NCBI GenBank assembly: GCA_022821065.1
Contig: JAJEEK010000121.1
Span: forward strand, 1 to 51,813
DNA length: 51,813 bases
Direction: 5' to 3'
Source of the DNA: Candidatus Poribacteria bacterium
Lineage (GTDB): Bacteria; Poribacteria; WGA-4E; WGA-3G
This document shows, piece after piece, positions 1-8,246 of the stretch; the first letter of the stretch is position 1; each line of letters begins with the position of its first letter. Position numbers and translations under genes: made by a program. Under the pieces are notes generated by a model. The model did no database searches. It saw nothing but the letters and a program-made list of their open reading frames with translations, and was not told where the DNA came from.

Positions 1-528
1 GCTGACGGATTTCGGGTTGGCATCCATTCGACACCGGATTGCGGCGAGTCCGTGGTAGCCGGTTGTGGAAAAGAGCCGATAGCATTTGTGGACGTTCCCG
101 ATGACCCCTTCTTGAATGAGTTTACAGACGAACTGTTCCACGGGGATGAACGGGAAGTTTTCGGATGTCTGGAGTTTCACGTTATTTTCGGTGGCATCGT
201 CGATCATCATATCCATGAGCCCGAGTGTCGGTGCGAGTCCTGTCTCTACATTGTGCGAAATACCGCGTCGGGAGAGGTAACACGAGACGATATGATGCAG
301 TTGGACAGGCACGACGACATCACAGACATCGGGTGAGATTTCATCGACCATTTTTCGGACATCGGTGTAGGCTTTAACACCGAGTTTCGCTGCACCCGCT
401 TCTGCGGATTCTCGGTGTGCGTCACACACAGCGACGACCTGAAAGGTATCTTTTAAGGTTGCGGCGGTTGACAGATGTGCTGCGCCGCGTCTGCCATGGC
501 CAATTAAGGCGTATTTTAAACGTGACAT
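1..528 (-). CDS. Gfo/Idh/MocA family oxidoreductase, N-terminal part (cut by window edge)
   Basis: This is the amino-terminal 176 codons of an NAD(P)-dependent oxidoreductase read from the minus strand; the rest lies beyond base 1. It begins MSRLKYALIGHGRRGAAH, a beta strand followed by the GxGxxG-type dinucleotide-binding loop, then VVAVCDAH with the acidic residue that usually binds the adenosine ribose. The usual EKP motif region reads VETGLAPTL, so the catalytic lysine is not obvious. The ATG at 528 follows a GAAAGAG sequence. A TATAAT lies at 595-600 on the same strand. The family acts on sugars, inositols and related polyols; the substrate cannot be inferred. Confidence 0.85.
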   Translation of the reverse strand, partial: MSRLKYALIGHGRRGAAHLSTAATLKDTFQVVAVCDAHRESAEAGAAKLGVKAYTDVRKMVDEISPDVCDVVVPVQLHHIVSCYLSRRGISHNVETGLAPTLGLMDMMIDDATENNVKLQTSENFPFIPVEQFVCKLIQEGVIGNVHKCYRLFSTTGYHGLAAIRCRMDANPKSVS

Positions 529-629
529 TTCTCTTTCAACTCCTACGGAATTCGTAGTCTGAGTTCTATTAGTTTACCCTACAGCAGTATAAACATTATA
601 CCCTCATAAGGCGTTGATTCACTCCAGGT

Positions 630-1820
630 TCAGTCTTGCTGTTTGAGTCGTCCCCATGTCGTTGTCAACTTGTCTTTGGCATTGACGGGCAGCGTCAGCG
701 GATGGGAAAGCAACAGTGACTCTATCTTGTCAAGGCCTCTCTCCCGCGCGAGTTTAAGCGCAGTGTGTCCCTGCTTGTCACGCAGAAACGGCTTGATGTC
801 AGGGCGTTTGAGCAACATCTTGATTACTTGTGTGAGCTCACGCGACACCGCGTAGTGCAATGCCGTCATGCCGTGCCTGTCTTGTGCATTGACATTGATA
901 CCTTCGTCTTGTTCGAGAACGAAGCGGACGGATATTTCTGTAGCTCTTTCTGTATACGGCTGATGAAGGACAAAGATTAACGGATACGTCGGCGCACAGC
1001 CGAGAAATGGCGACTCCTCCAGTTGGTAATTGGGGAAGAAACAATCTTTGAGTGCTAATCCTTCGTAGGTGTGTTTATAGAGCCAGAGTATACCGTTTCT
1101 ATCGTCTAAACCCAGTGGTACTAAACCTTCAAGAGGAATTAAATCATCCCAGCTGATGCCGAGGCCGCCAGCGACAAGGCCACTCATAATTGAGGAGGGT
1201 TGTGAACCCTTGGTGCCGTCAGGACCGCCGGTATCAAAGCGCGGGTCGCCTTCAAATTGGATCGATAAATAGGTATCAGCTAAACCAAATAGATGACCGA
1301 GTTCGTGTATAATTGATGCCATCCTGCGCCACGTCAGGTTGATATCCCTTGTTTTATGCATGATCTGCAACGGCTTGAAGGTTGCGTAGGAGTGCTGCGG
1401 ATCACAGCGGCTGATGATACTGAAGTCGGGGGCATGCCAGTCTGTGCTCAGTTTGTATCGGAAATCGTTAACGATCGGACGATTGGTGTATTCCCGCAGC
1501 GGTTGTAGCCACGACTGGATAAATTTTGTCACTATCTGTTCATACCTTTCTTGCGTCTCCTTATCCACCTCTCCACACCCTTGAAAAGTGTAGTGAATAG
1601 TCCAGTGTGGTGCATGCACCTTTTCTATCAGCAGCCCGTCTAATAGATGGTGCCATTCAGGGTGGTGATCCCAAGCGTGTTTCAAGACGATGAACCCTTG
1701 TGCAGGTAGGACACAGCTGAGGCACAAGATGCCTGCGAATACGAGGCTGAAAGCAAGGTTCGCCCGTTTCAAACGGTGTATAGAAACTGTGAAGGGACGA
1801 GACAGATGTCTAAATGGCAT
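630..1820 (-). CDS. secreted metzincin-like zinc metalloprotease with C-terminal ankyrin repeats
   Basis: A 396-residue exported protein. Residues 1-42 form a basic, then hydrophobic signal segment ending near LPAQG. The zinc site HELGHLFGLAD (172-182) follows the HExxHxxGxxD pattern, and SSIMSG (209-214) fits the Met-turn of metzincins. Two ankyrin-like units follow (about 309-373, with DRHGMTALHYA and DKQGHTALKLA). The protein ends with DKLTTTWGRLK, a tail also found on the product of 50471-51235. I chose the ATG at 1820 because AAGGA precedes it and it lies just past the stop of the upstream aldolase gene; a longer frame to 1895 would overlap that gene. The substrate is unknown. Fusion of a protease with ankyrin repeats suggests a protein-binding role. 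Confidence 0.8.
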   Translation of the reverse strand: MPFRHLSRPFTVSIHRLKRANLAFSLVFAGILCLSCVLPAQGFIVLKHAWDHHPEWHHLLDGLLIEKVHAPHWTIHYTFQGCGEVDKETQERYEQIVTKFIQSWLQPLREYTNRPIVNDFRYKLSTDWHAPDFSIISRCDPQHSYATFKPLQIMHKTRDINLTWRRMASIIHELGHLFGLADTYLSIQFEGDPRFDTGGPDGTKGSQPSSIMSGLVAGGLGISWDDLIPLEGLVPLGLDDRNGILWLYKHTYEGLALKDCFFPNYQLEESPFLGCAPTYPLIFVLHQPYTERATEISVRFVLEQDEGINVNAQDRHGMTALHYAVSRELTQVIKMLLKRPDIKPFLRDKQGHTALKLARERGLDKIESLLLSHPLTLPVNAKDKLTTTWGRLKQQD

Positions 1821-1833
1821 TGGGTTAGTTTCC

Positions 1834-2805
1834 TTAAGTATTACCGCCCAGCTTTTCATAGTTAATGCATTGGTAGCCAACTGCCTCAAGTTCATTTTGA
1901 ATTTTATTAACTTCGGTTGTCGACAGTTGGCGGAGCGGTCGGCGCATCGTCATTGACGGGAATCTGCCCATTAACCATCGGGCGCATTTCATCCGCTGGT
2001 GCGCGTCGCTGCTCGGTTCACCGAAGTTGTAAACGATCCGTGCGAGTGCGTCTACTTGACTGCGTGCTTTACGTGCCCCGATGAGATCATTGTTGAGTGC
2101 GGCGTGGACGACATCCACCATCAGTTCCGGGACAAATCCTGCAAATCCGATGAGCGCGCCATCACTGCCTTCGAGGAGCGAAGCGAGCAGATATTCATCG
2201 TGGCAAGTCAAAACTGGGACATCCGGCGCGGCTTCTTTGAGTTGTTCGTAATCCCATCGCCAGCGCGCCATATCGCGGGTGCCCATTTTGATACAGACGA
2301 CTTGTGGGATTTTCACCATCTCCAACATCTCTTCGAGGCTATAGCCTGCTTTTGTCCATGCGGGGTATTGATGCACAATGATCGGTATACCTGCGCCTTC
2401 GGCGACATCTTGAAAGAATCCGACTGCGGTTACGGGTGTTCTTCCGAAGCGTAACCAATGATGCGCGGGCATCAATAGAATAGCATCTGCGCCGGCTTCT
2501 TTCGCTGCGAGTGCGTCATCAATTGCTGGCAGACTGCCCTCTGCACTAACGCCGGAAACGACTTTGACTCGGTCGCCGACCGCTTCGGCGGTAATTCGCG
2601 TTACGTGTTGTCTTTCATGGAGACGGAGTGACATGATTTCGCCGGTGTGTCCGTTACAGACGACTCCTTTTATGCCCGGAACACCCGCGAGTTCCCGCAT
2701 ATACTCGCGCAATCCGTCTTCGTCAATGGATTCATCTTCATCGAACGGACAGAGCGTTGCTGGAAATACACCTGCCCATGGATGGTGTTGCCAATTCAGT
2801 TTCAC
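1834..2805 (-). CDS. dihydrodipicolinate synthase (DapA/NanA) family aldolase
   Basis: A 323-residue TIM-barrel class I aldolase of the DapA/N-acetylneuraminate lyase superfamily. Recognisable elements are GHTGE (52-56; usually GTTGE), HQYP (145-148) with the conserved tyrosine, and IKMG (172-175) with the Schiff-base lysine K173. The start is GTG at 2805, preceded by GAGGA at seven bases. The atypical motifs and the position next to an oxidoreductase and a protease suggest a catabolic or sugar-acid lyase/dehydratase rather than the lysine-pathway enzyme. This is an inference; the family assignment itself is firm. It is followed after 13 bases by the metalloprotease gene and is probably co-transcribed with it. 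Confidence 0.88.
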   Translation of the reverse strand: MKLNWQHHPWAGVFPATLCPFDEDESIDEDGLREYMRELAGVPGIKGVVCNGHTGEIMSLRLHERQHVTRITAEAVGDRVKVVSGVSAEGSLPAIDDALAAKEAGADAILLMPAHHWLRFGRTPVTAVGFFQDVAEGAGIPIIVHQYPAWTKAGYSLEEMLEMVKIPQVVCIKMGTRDMARWRWDYEQLKEAAPDVPVLTCHDEYLLASLLEGSDGALIGFAGFVPELMVDVVHAALNNDLIGARKARSQVDALARIVYNFGEPSSDAHQRMKCARWLMGRFPSMTMRRPLRQLSTTEVNKIQNELEAVGYQCINYEKLGGNT

Positions 2806-2897
2806 CTAATCTTCCTCTTGTTTGCGATCTTGTTACTGGTTTTGCAAGGCGCGTTGAATCATAAGATTCCGTAAGATTTTCATTTACTGCTATTTTA

Positions 2898-2928
2898 ACT
2901 TGATTTTGCAAGTAAAATCAAGTATTAT
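2898..2928 (+). promoter_or_regulatory. promoter of the ccm operon overlapped by a perfect inverted repeat
   Basis: TTGATT at 2900-2905 and TATTAT at 2923-2928 are separated by 17 bases and point at ccmE. A perfect 10-bp inverted repeat (2898-2907 and 2914-2923, 6-bp spacer) covers the -35 box and reaches the -10 box, as an operator would. No regulator gene is adjacent, so regulation is an inference. Confidence 0.5.
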
Positions 2929-3005
2929 TTTAAACAGAAGAATTCAGTCCGCTGGTCCGGTCGGAAAATCAGCCTACGGATTCGCGTTTCAATGGGGGTG
3001 TGCAA

Positions 3006-3455
3006 GTGAAAAAACAGAATAGGTTTAAAATCATCGCTGCAAGTGTCATTTTGCTGGCGGGTATGACGTTTTTGGTGGTCACTATGACGAGAAGTACGAG
3101 TATGCGGCATTTTACGCCAGCTTTGCTTGTAGCAGATAGCAGTAGCGCAGATAAGCAACAGGTCCAAGTTGATGGACTCATCGCAGAGGGGAGTTCTAAA
3201 TGGGATGCTGCTAATTTTGTGCTGACTTTTGCTATCCGTGACCAGGAGACCGATGCAACGGTCAATGTGATCTATAAGGATCAACTTAAACCGGATAACT
3301 TTACGGATGGTGGTAGTGTTTTTGTCGAAGGCAAATACGACGCGGCGCAGAACCTTGTTGTGGCGACGAAACTCATGACGAAGTGTGCCTCAAAATACGA
3401 TGGTGCAGAAAGTGCTGTGCCTACAGATGAGACTTCGTACAATTCTTCAGAGTAA
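3006..3455 (+). CDS. ccmE: cytochrome c maturation heme chaperone CcmE (CxxxY type)
   Basis: CcmE binds heme covalently in the periplasm and hands it to the CcmF/H lyase. The protein has one N-terminal membrane anchor (IIAASVILLAGMTFLVV), then an OB-fold domain with VDGLIAEGS, LTFAIRD and VNVIYKDQLKPD, matching the family in order. The heme-attachment site, normally HxxxY, reads KCASKY, so cysteine replaces histidine (C127 and Y131). This CxxxY form is known from archaeal and some bacterial CcmE proteins. GTG at 3006 is favoured over GTG at 3000 because the GGGGG at 2994-2998 is then correctly spaced. First gene of the ccmEFHI operon. Confidence 0.85.
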   Translation: MKKQNRFKIIAASVILLAGMTFLVVTMTRSTSMRHFTPALLVADSSSADKQQVQVDGLIAEGSSKWDAANFVLTFAIRDQETDATVNVIYKDQLKPDNFTDGGSVFVEGKYDAAQNLVVATKLMTKCASKYDGAESAVPTDETSYNSSE

Positions 3456-3515
3456 GAAAGACCGAACCCTTAGTATTATTTTTGCCGATACCTTTTTAAG
3501 GAGGTACAAAAACGC

Positions 3516-5534
3516 ATGACTGCGGAAATCGGACAAGCCGCTATACTCCTCTCTGTGCTTTCGTGTTTGTGGGCGATTGCGTTTCTTAGCGTCGGGTTGC
3601 GTATAAGAAATTTGAATGCTATCCAGAGCGGTAGGAACGCTGTTATTGCAACCTTCATTCTTATCAGTATTTCGACGGGCGCGTTAGTCTACGGTTTTTT
3701 GACGGATGACTTCTCAATGCGCTATGTTGTTGAGGTATCAAGCGCAGCCCAGCCGTTATTTTATAAAATCACTGCACTCTGGGGACGGATGTCCGGCTCC
3801 CTCCTTTTCTGGCTTTGGATTCTTACAGTTGTAGGTGCTATTGTTGTCTGGCAGAATCGTCAGCGCAACGAAGAGACACACGATACCTTAGCAGACCATG
3901 CGCTAATTCCAATCGTTGTTGTCCAGCTTTTCTTCACAGTTCTTGTCACAGGTTTGATTGAAGGGATTTATAACCCACTTGCTCGATTTCCTGATGGGCA
4001 GGTAGCCGCTGACGGACAGGGAATGAATCCGCTTCTCCAGACACCGCTCATGGCGATTCATCCACCAACTTTATATATCGGATGGATAGCTCTGACGGTG
4101 CCGTTTGCTTTTGCGGTTGGTGCGCTTACATCCGGTAGAGTCGGAAGTGATTGGATATTGCGTACCCGGCGGTGGACGCTTTTTTCTTGGATTATTTTGA
4201 CGCTCGGTATTGCGCTTGGCGGTAATTGGGCATATAAAGAACTTGGATGGGGTGGTTATTGGGCATGGGACCCCGTGGAGAACGCATCATTTATGCCGTG
4301 GCTCTTGGGGACTGCGTATCTACACTCTGTGATGATCCAAGAGAAGCGGAACATGCTTAAATTGTGGAACATCCTCCTGATTACGCTTGCGTTCCAATTT
4401 ACACTGTTAGGGACTTTTATTACTCGGAGCGGTATTATCACGTCGGTGCATGCGTTTGCGCAATCTGATATTGGCGCGTATTTCCTCGGTTTCATTTTAA
4501 CGTCAACTGCTGGGGTCATTGGACTTATCATTTATCGTTGGAAACGTCTTAAGAGTGCGAACCGCCTTGAATCACTCCTCTCACGTGAGAGTGCGTTTGT
4601 GCTGAACAATTGGCTCTTGGTAGGTTTAACTCTGATTATTCTCTGGGGGACGTTGTGGCCGGTTATCTCTGAGGCGATTAACGGCGAAAAATCCTCTGTT
4701 CCTGAATCCTTTTTCAATAAAGTCGTTATTGTTCCGGGGCTTTTGCTTCTCTTTTTAACAGGTGCTGGACCGATTATCTCGTGGAAGAAGATTACGGCGA
4801 ATAATTTCAGACGACTTTTTGTGTTTCCGCTTTTGATCGGTTTAGCTGGCGGGGCTTTGACATGGGGATTCCTTGCCTTGATAGGATATACTTTCCCCTT
4901 GTACTCAGTGCTCTGTAGTTTTGCAGCCGTCTTTGTGCTTGTCGCGATTTGTGCTGAATTTTATCGAGGGGCGAAGCTCCGCGCCAAACGGCAGGAGACC
5001 TCCTTCCTCAACGGGTTAAACCTGCTTATTCAACGGAATAAACGGAGGTACGGCGGATACATCATTCATATCGGCATTGTTATCCTCTATATAGGGATTA
5101 TGGGATCGAAAGGGTACTTTCAACTTGAATCGAGAAGTATGACGCTCGGAGAATCGATGGAGGTCGGTAAATATCAACTGACAATGCGGGACTCGTTTCA
5201 GAAGGATTATTCAAACTATCGCCGAACGACTGTTGTTTTTGATGTTGCCAAGGATGGGAAAGAGATAGGCAGTATGGAACCGGCGCGCCATTTTTACTAT
5301 AGGGTCGGGCAAGGTGAACAGGATACGATCGAATCTGCTATCCGTCATTTCGGGGTCAATGATCTCTATGTCGCTCTCGGCAACATCCCACCAGATATCA
5401 AGGCAGGCGGCGTTGTGAACGTGCAGGTGTACCACAACCCTCTTGTCGGTGTTGTCTGGATCGGTATTGCTGTGATGGTGTTGGGCGGAATCGTTGCTAT
5501 AGCCGAGAAATCTGACCGGAGCCGAGAGGCTTAA
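3516..5534 (+). CDS. ccmF: cytochrome c-type biogenesis protein CcmF (heme lyase subunit)
   Basis: A 672-residue polytopic membrane protein of System I cytochrome c maturation; CcmF takes heme from CcmE and attaches it to apocytochrome with CcmH. The tryptophan-rich WWD-type motif GWGGYWAWDPVENASFMPWL lies at about 244-263. The conserved MNPLLQTPLMAIHPPTLYIG (170-189) and several histidines expected in transmembrane segments are present. The C-terminal part holds a periplasmic domain after RYGGYIIHIGI and a final membrane segment. ATG at 3516 follows AAGGAGG. The length is normal for the family. It lies between ccmE and ccmH. Confidence 0.95.
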   Translation: MTAEIGQAAILLSVLSCLWAIAFLSVGLRIRNLNAIQSGRNAVIATFILISISTGALVYGFLTDDFSMRYVVEVSSAAQPLFYKITALWGRMSGSLLFWLWILTVVGAIVVWQNRQRNEETHDTLADHALIPIVVVQLFFTVLVTGLIEGIYNPLARFPDGQVAADGQGMNPLLQTPLMAIHPPTLYIGWIALTVPFAFAVGALTSGRVGSDWILRTRRWTLFSWIILTLGIALGGNWAYKELGWGGYWAWDPVENASFMPWLLGTAYLHSVMIQEKRNMLKLWNILLITLAFQFTLLGTFITRSGIITSVHAFAQSDIGAYFLGFILTSTAGVIGLIIYRWKRLKSANRLESLLSRESAFVLNNWLLVGLTLIILWGTLWPVISEAINGEKSSVPESFFNKVVIVPGLLLLFLTGAGPIISWKKITANNFRRLFVFPLLIGLAGGALTWGFLALIGYTFPLYSVLCSFAAVFVLVAICAEFYRGAKLRAKRQETSFLNGLNLLIQRNKRRYGGYIIHIGIVILYIGIMGSKGYFQLESRSMTLGESMEVGKYQLTMRDSFQKDYSNYRRTTVVFDVAKDGKEIGSMEPARHFYYRVGQGEQDTIESAIRHFGVNDLYVALGNIPPDIKAGGVVNVQVYHNPLVGVVWIGIAVMVLGGIVAIAEKSDRSREA

Positions 5535-5552
5535 TAAGTGAGGATTGGGACT

Positions 5553-6122
5553 ATGAAGACTCAAAGATTTTTGCACAGTGCCTTGTCCGACAAATTTATT
5601 ATCCATAATTTGGCTCGGTTTATTCTCATTTTTGTTGTGTGTAGTTTTATGATTACTGGACACGCGGAGACAGAAACAGAGTTAAAGACTGTAGAAGATC
5701 CGGCATTTGCGTCCAATTTGGAGGAGCTGCTAACGACGGTCTACTGTCACTGTGGTTGTACGCGGGAGACCATCAAAGTTTGTGTGTGCGGCACGGCACT
5801 CGCGATTGAAGCCTCCTTTAAAGATGAACTTACTAAAGGTAAAAGTGTTGAGGAAATTCGCGCAGCGTATCTTGAGCAATATGGACCCCAGTTTTATGCG
5901 GTTATGCCAGCGGAAGGTATTAACGTATTCGCTTATGTTATGCCTGCGGTTATACTTGTCCTCATCGGTGGTATCGTTTTTGTCGTGCTTCGGAGGTCAA
6001 CTCGGTCAGTGCAGGGATCGTTCGTAACTTCGGACACGCAAGGGACATCGGAGTCCCAGGTTTCTGATGCTGCTGTGAAACAGGTTGAGACTGAACTCGA
6101 AAGATACAAGCAGGAGAACTAA
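5553..6122 (+). CDS. ccmH: cytochrome c-type biogenesis protein CcmH-like (CHCGC type)
   Basis: A 189-residue membrane protein with an N-terminal signal or anchor (about 22-36), a thiol domain and a C-terminal transmembrane helix (VMPAVILVLIGGIVFVVL). The thiol site reads YCHCGC, then VCVCG twelve residues later, instead of the CxxC of proteobacterial CcmH; this cysteine-rich form occurs in other phyla. The following EIRAAYLEQYGP is the usual CcmH helix. The role is reduction of the apocytochrome CxxCH cysteines before heme attachment. ATG at 5553 has AGGA eight bases upstream, better than the GTG at 5538, which nearly abuts the ccmF stop. Confidence 0.87.
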   Translation: MKTQRFLHSALSDKFIIHNLARFILIFVVCSFMITGHAETETELKTVEDPAFASNLEELLTTVYCHCGCTRETIKVCVCGTALAIEASFKDELTKGKSVEEIRAAYLEQYGPQFYAVMPAEGINVFAYVMPAVILVLIGGIVFVVLRRSTRSVQGSFVTSDTQGTSESQVSDAAVKQVETELERYKQEN

Positions 6123-6185
6123 GCACAGCAAGTTTTTCTTTTTCAATAGATTGATATCTACGCTTTATAAGGTCGTGTATTCACT

Positions 6186-6533
6186 ATGTCTTTTCTTCTG
6201 CTTTTATGGATGATAATTTTTGGCGTTGCCCTGCTTGTCTATCTGGGTACTCCAATTTTTTCAAAAACAGGTTCGCAACCTGTGGCGACTTCAGAAAATA
6301 TTATTGCGGAACGACAGCGAACACTCGCTCAGGAACGTGAGCGTAGTTACGCCGCATTGGTGGACCTCGACGAAGATTACGAAACGGGAAAACTCTCAGA
6401 TGCCGATTATCAAGAATTGCGCGAGGAACTTTTACAAGAGACAGCACAAATCATTGTGCAGCTCGAAAGTGAGTCGCAATCTGATGTAGAAGCAGAGATT
6501 GAGAGATTTAAACAGCAACAACGTGGAACATAA
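6186..6533 (+). CDS. CcmI-like cytochrome c biogenesis accessory protein
   Basis: A 115-residue protein with one N-terminal membrane helix (MSFLLLLWMIIFGVALLVYL) and a charged helical remainder. The stretch SYAALVDLDEDYETGKLSDADYQELREEL matches the N-terminal part of CcmI/CycH proteins, which help present apocytochromes to the heme lyase. The TPR part of full-length CcmI is absent, as in short CcmI forms of many non-proteobacterial ccm operons. It sits directly after ccmH and ahead of the carboxypeptidase-regulatory-like gene, consistent with one transcript. Confidence 0.72.
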   Translation: MSFLLLLWMIIFGVALLVYLGTPIFSKTGSQPVATSENIIAERQRTLAQERERSYAALVDLDEDYETGKLSDADYQELREELLQETAQIIVQLESESQSDVEAEIERFKQQQRGT

Positions 6534-6534
6534 G

Positions 6535-7851
6535 ATGCATACGAGCAAATTTTCATTCAGTACTTCGATGGGCAACTCGCAATATTGCTATCTCACCGAA
6601 TGGTGTATGTGCAGTTTGTTGGGAGTTGTCCTGATTTTTTTCTGGCTTCCGGATTCTCCTGCGCAAACGACGGGATCTGGCAATATCGTAGGGACAGTTG
6701 TTGACAGAAAGCTTGAGAAGCCACTTGTCTCGCATTCAGTGACGCTGACTATTCATAGGACCGATGGGAATGAAACCCAACAGGCGGTGACGGATGAAGA
6801 TGGCAATTACCGTTTTGAGGATCTACCGCTTGACCCAACGGTTCATTATACCGTTTCGACTGTTTATGAAGACACAGATTATACTGAGGCGGACGTGGTT
6901 TTGTCGGCTTGGGCACCAAATATAACGATCGACTTCAATATTGGGGCGTTTACGGATGACAAGACCCAGGTTCGGATTAAAACGCATTCCTTTATCATTG
7001 GTCCACCGCCTGAAGGACACGCACCGGATGGTGCTGTTACAATTATTGAAGCGGTCGGCGTTGAGAACCGCAGTGACCTATCTTTTCAAACGAAGCGTGG
7101 TGCGGAGACTGTCGGTTTCCATTTGACGCTTCCAAAAGGGACTGAAGGGTTTCAGGCGCATTCACCCGCATCACTCACCATGGATTTTTCTACCAATCAG
7201 ATTCTGCTTAAAACACCATTACCCCCTGGAGAGTTACAGTTAGGTTATACTTATATTTTTCATGTTGAGAGAGATGGGCTGAATTTATCTCGCCGTTTGG
7301 ATTTTGATACGGCGCAATTCATGTTTTTTGTTCCTGATGGTATCGGTTTAGTACCAAACGCTAAATTTTTCGGTGCGCCGAGACGCGAACAAATTCATAA
7401 TAATATTTATCTTATTTATCAGAGCACTCCGGATCAAGTTTTTGAGGCGGGTACGACGGTTGATTTAACACTTAATGTAAACATGGGGACAACCGGCGGT
7501 ACTGTTCCAGGGCAGAGTTCTAATCTCGGTCAGTTGATTCTTATTGCTGTTGCGGCGGCATTGACGGGTGGATTTTTTGTCGCTGCACTTTTCAAACTCC
7601 GTGCCGCCAATAATAGCACGGTGTCTGATACCGATGATACTTCAATATTACGAGATGCGGGCTGGCTTCGTAAACTGACCCCGGATGATCTTGAGCATGC
7701 CCGTGTCGCAAGGCTTGAATTTATTACGCATCTTGATGATAAATACGAGAGGCAGAAGATCTCGGAGCGCGTTTATAAACGGTTGCGACGAGAACAGACA
7801 GAACGCCTCACCGCACTCTTAGAACAACAAAAAAGGGGAAACAATGCATAG
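6535..7851 (+). CDS. secreted/membrane carboxypeptidase-regulatory-like domain protein
   Basis: A 438-residue protein beginning one base after the ccmI-like stop. It has a hydrophobic signal segment (LLGVVLIFFWLPDSPAQ), a carboxypeptidase-D regulatory-like beta sandwich (GNIVGTVVDRKLEKPL through DEDGNYRFEDLPLD), a long beta-rich extracytoplasmic region, a C-terminal transmembrane helix (LILIAVAAALTGGFFVAALF) and a cytoplasmic helical tail. That tail (VYKRLRREQTERLTALL) resembles the end of the next gene's product. Similar proteins occur next to ccm genes in other phyla, but the function is unknown. The frame also opens at 6499, overlapping ccmI; ATG at 6535 is preferred. Confidence 0.75.
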   Translation: MHTSKFSFSTSMGNSQYCYLTEWCMCSLLGVVLIFFWLPDSPAQTTGSGNIVGTVVDRKLEKPLVSHSVTLTIHRTDGNETQQAVTDEDGNYRFEDLPLDPTVHYTVSTVYEDTDYTEADVVLSAWAPNITIDFNIGAFTDDKTQVRIKTHSFIIGPPPEGHAPDGAVTIIEAVGVENRSDLSFQTKRGAETVGFHLTLPKGTEGFQAHSPASLTMDFSTNQILLKTPLPPGELQLGYTYIFHVERDGLNLSRRLDFDTAQFMFFVPDGIGLVPNAKFFGAPRREQIHNNIYLIYQSTPDQVFEAGTTVDLTLNVNMGTTGGTVPGQSSNLGQLILIAVAAALTGGFFVAALFKLRAANNSTVSDTDDTSILRDAGWLRKLTPDDLEHARVARLEFITHLDDKYERQKISERVYKRLRREQTERLTALLEQQKRGNNA

Positions 7852-8239
7852 CAAACACCGCATCGCTGATTTGATAGTTATGTTAGGTCATTTTGATGAA
7901 AACGTTCGGGACACTGCGAAGGCAGAATTGATTGCTATCGGTGAACCTGCAATTCCACAACTCATCGATGTCCTTACCCAAGAGTGTTGGCATATATCCG
8001 GGTATGGTGCTGAGTTCTACACCCACATAGAGGAATCTGCGATTCCAGTATACATGGAACAGATGGCGAATAACGCTTCGGAGATCTTGGCAGAGATCGG
8101 CGAGTCCACTGTCCCCGCACTGACGGCAGAATTGACCAGAGCCGAACGCGAGTTTTCGGAGTGGTTTTATAAGTACTTGCGTCCCGAACAGACAGACCGT
8201 CTTATCACAATGTTGGCGTATGTTAAGAAAGGTGAGTAG
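7844..8239 (+). CDS. HEAT-repeat protein
   Basis: A 131-residue soluble protein whose ATG overlaps the preceding stop by 8 bases, implying translational coupling. It contains HEAT/PBS-lyase-type helical repeats, for example NVRDTAKAELIAIGEPAIPQLIDVL and NASEILAEIGESTVPALTAEL. Its first 45 residues are clearly similar to those of the next gene, so the two are paralogues. Its last 25 residues (YKYLRPEQTDRLITML) resemble the C-terminal tail of the upstream membrane protein. A scaffold or binding role is likely; no enzymatic motif is visible. Confidence 0.75.
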   Translation: MHSKHRIADLIVMLGHFDENVRDTAKAELIAIGEPAIPQLIDVLTQECWHISGYGAEFYTHIEESAIPVYMEQMANNASEILAEIGESTVPALTAELTRAEREFSEWFYKYLRPEQTDRLITMLAYVKKGE

Positions 8240-8246
8240 CGAGTAG

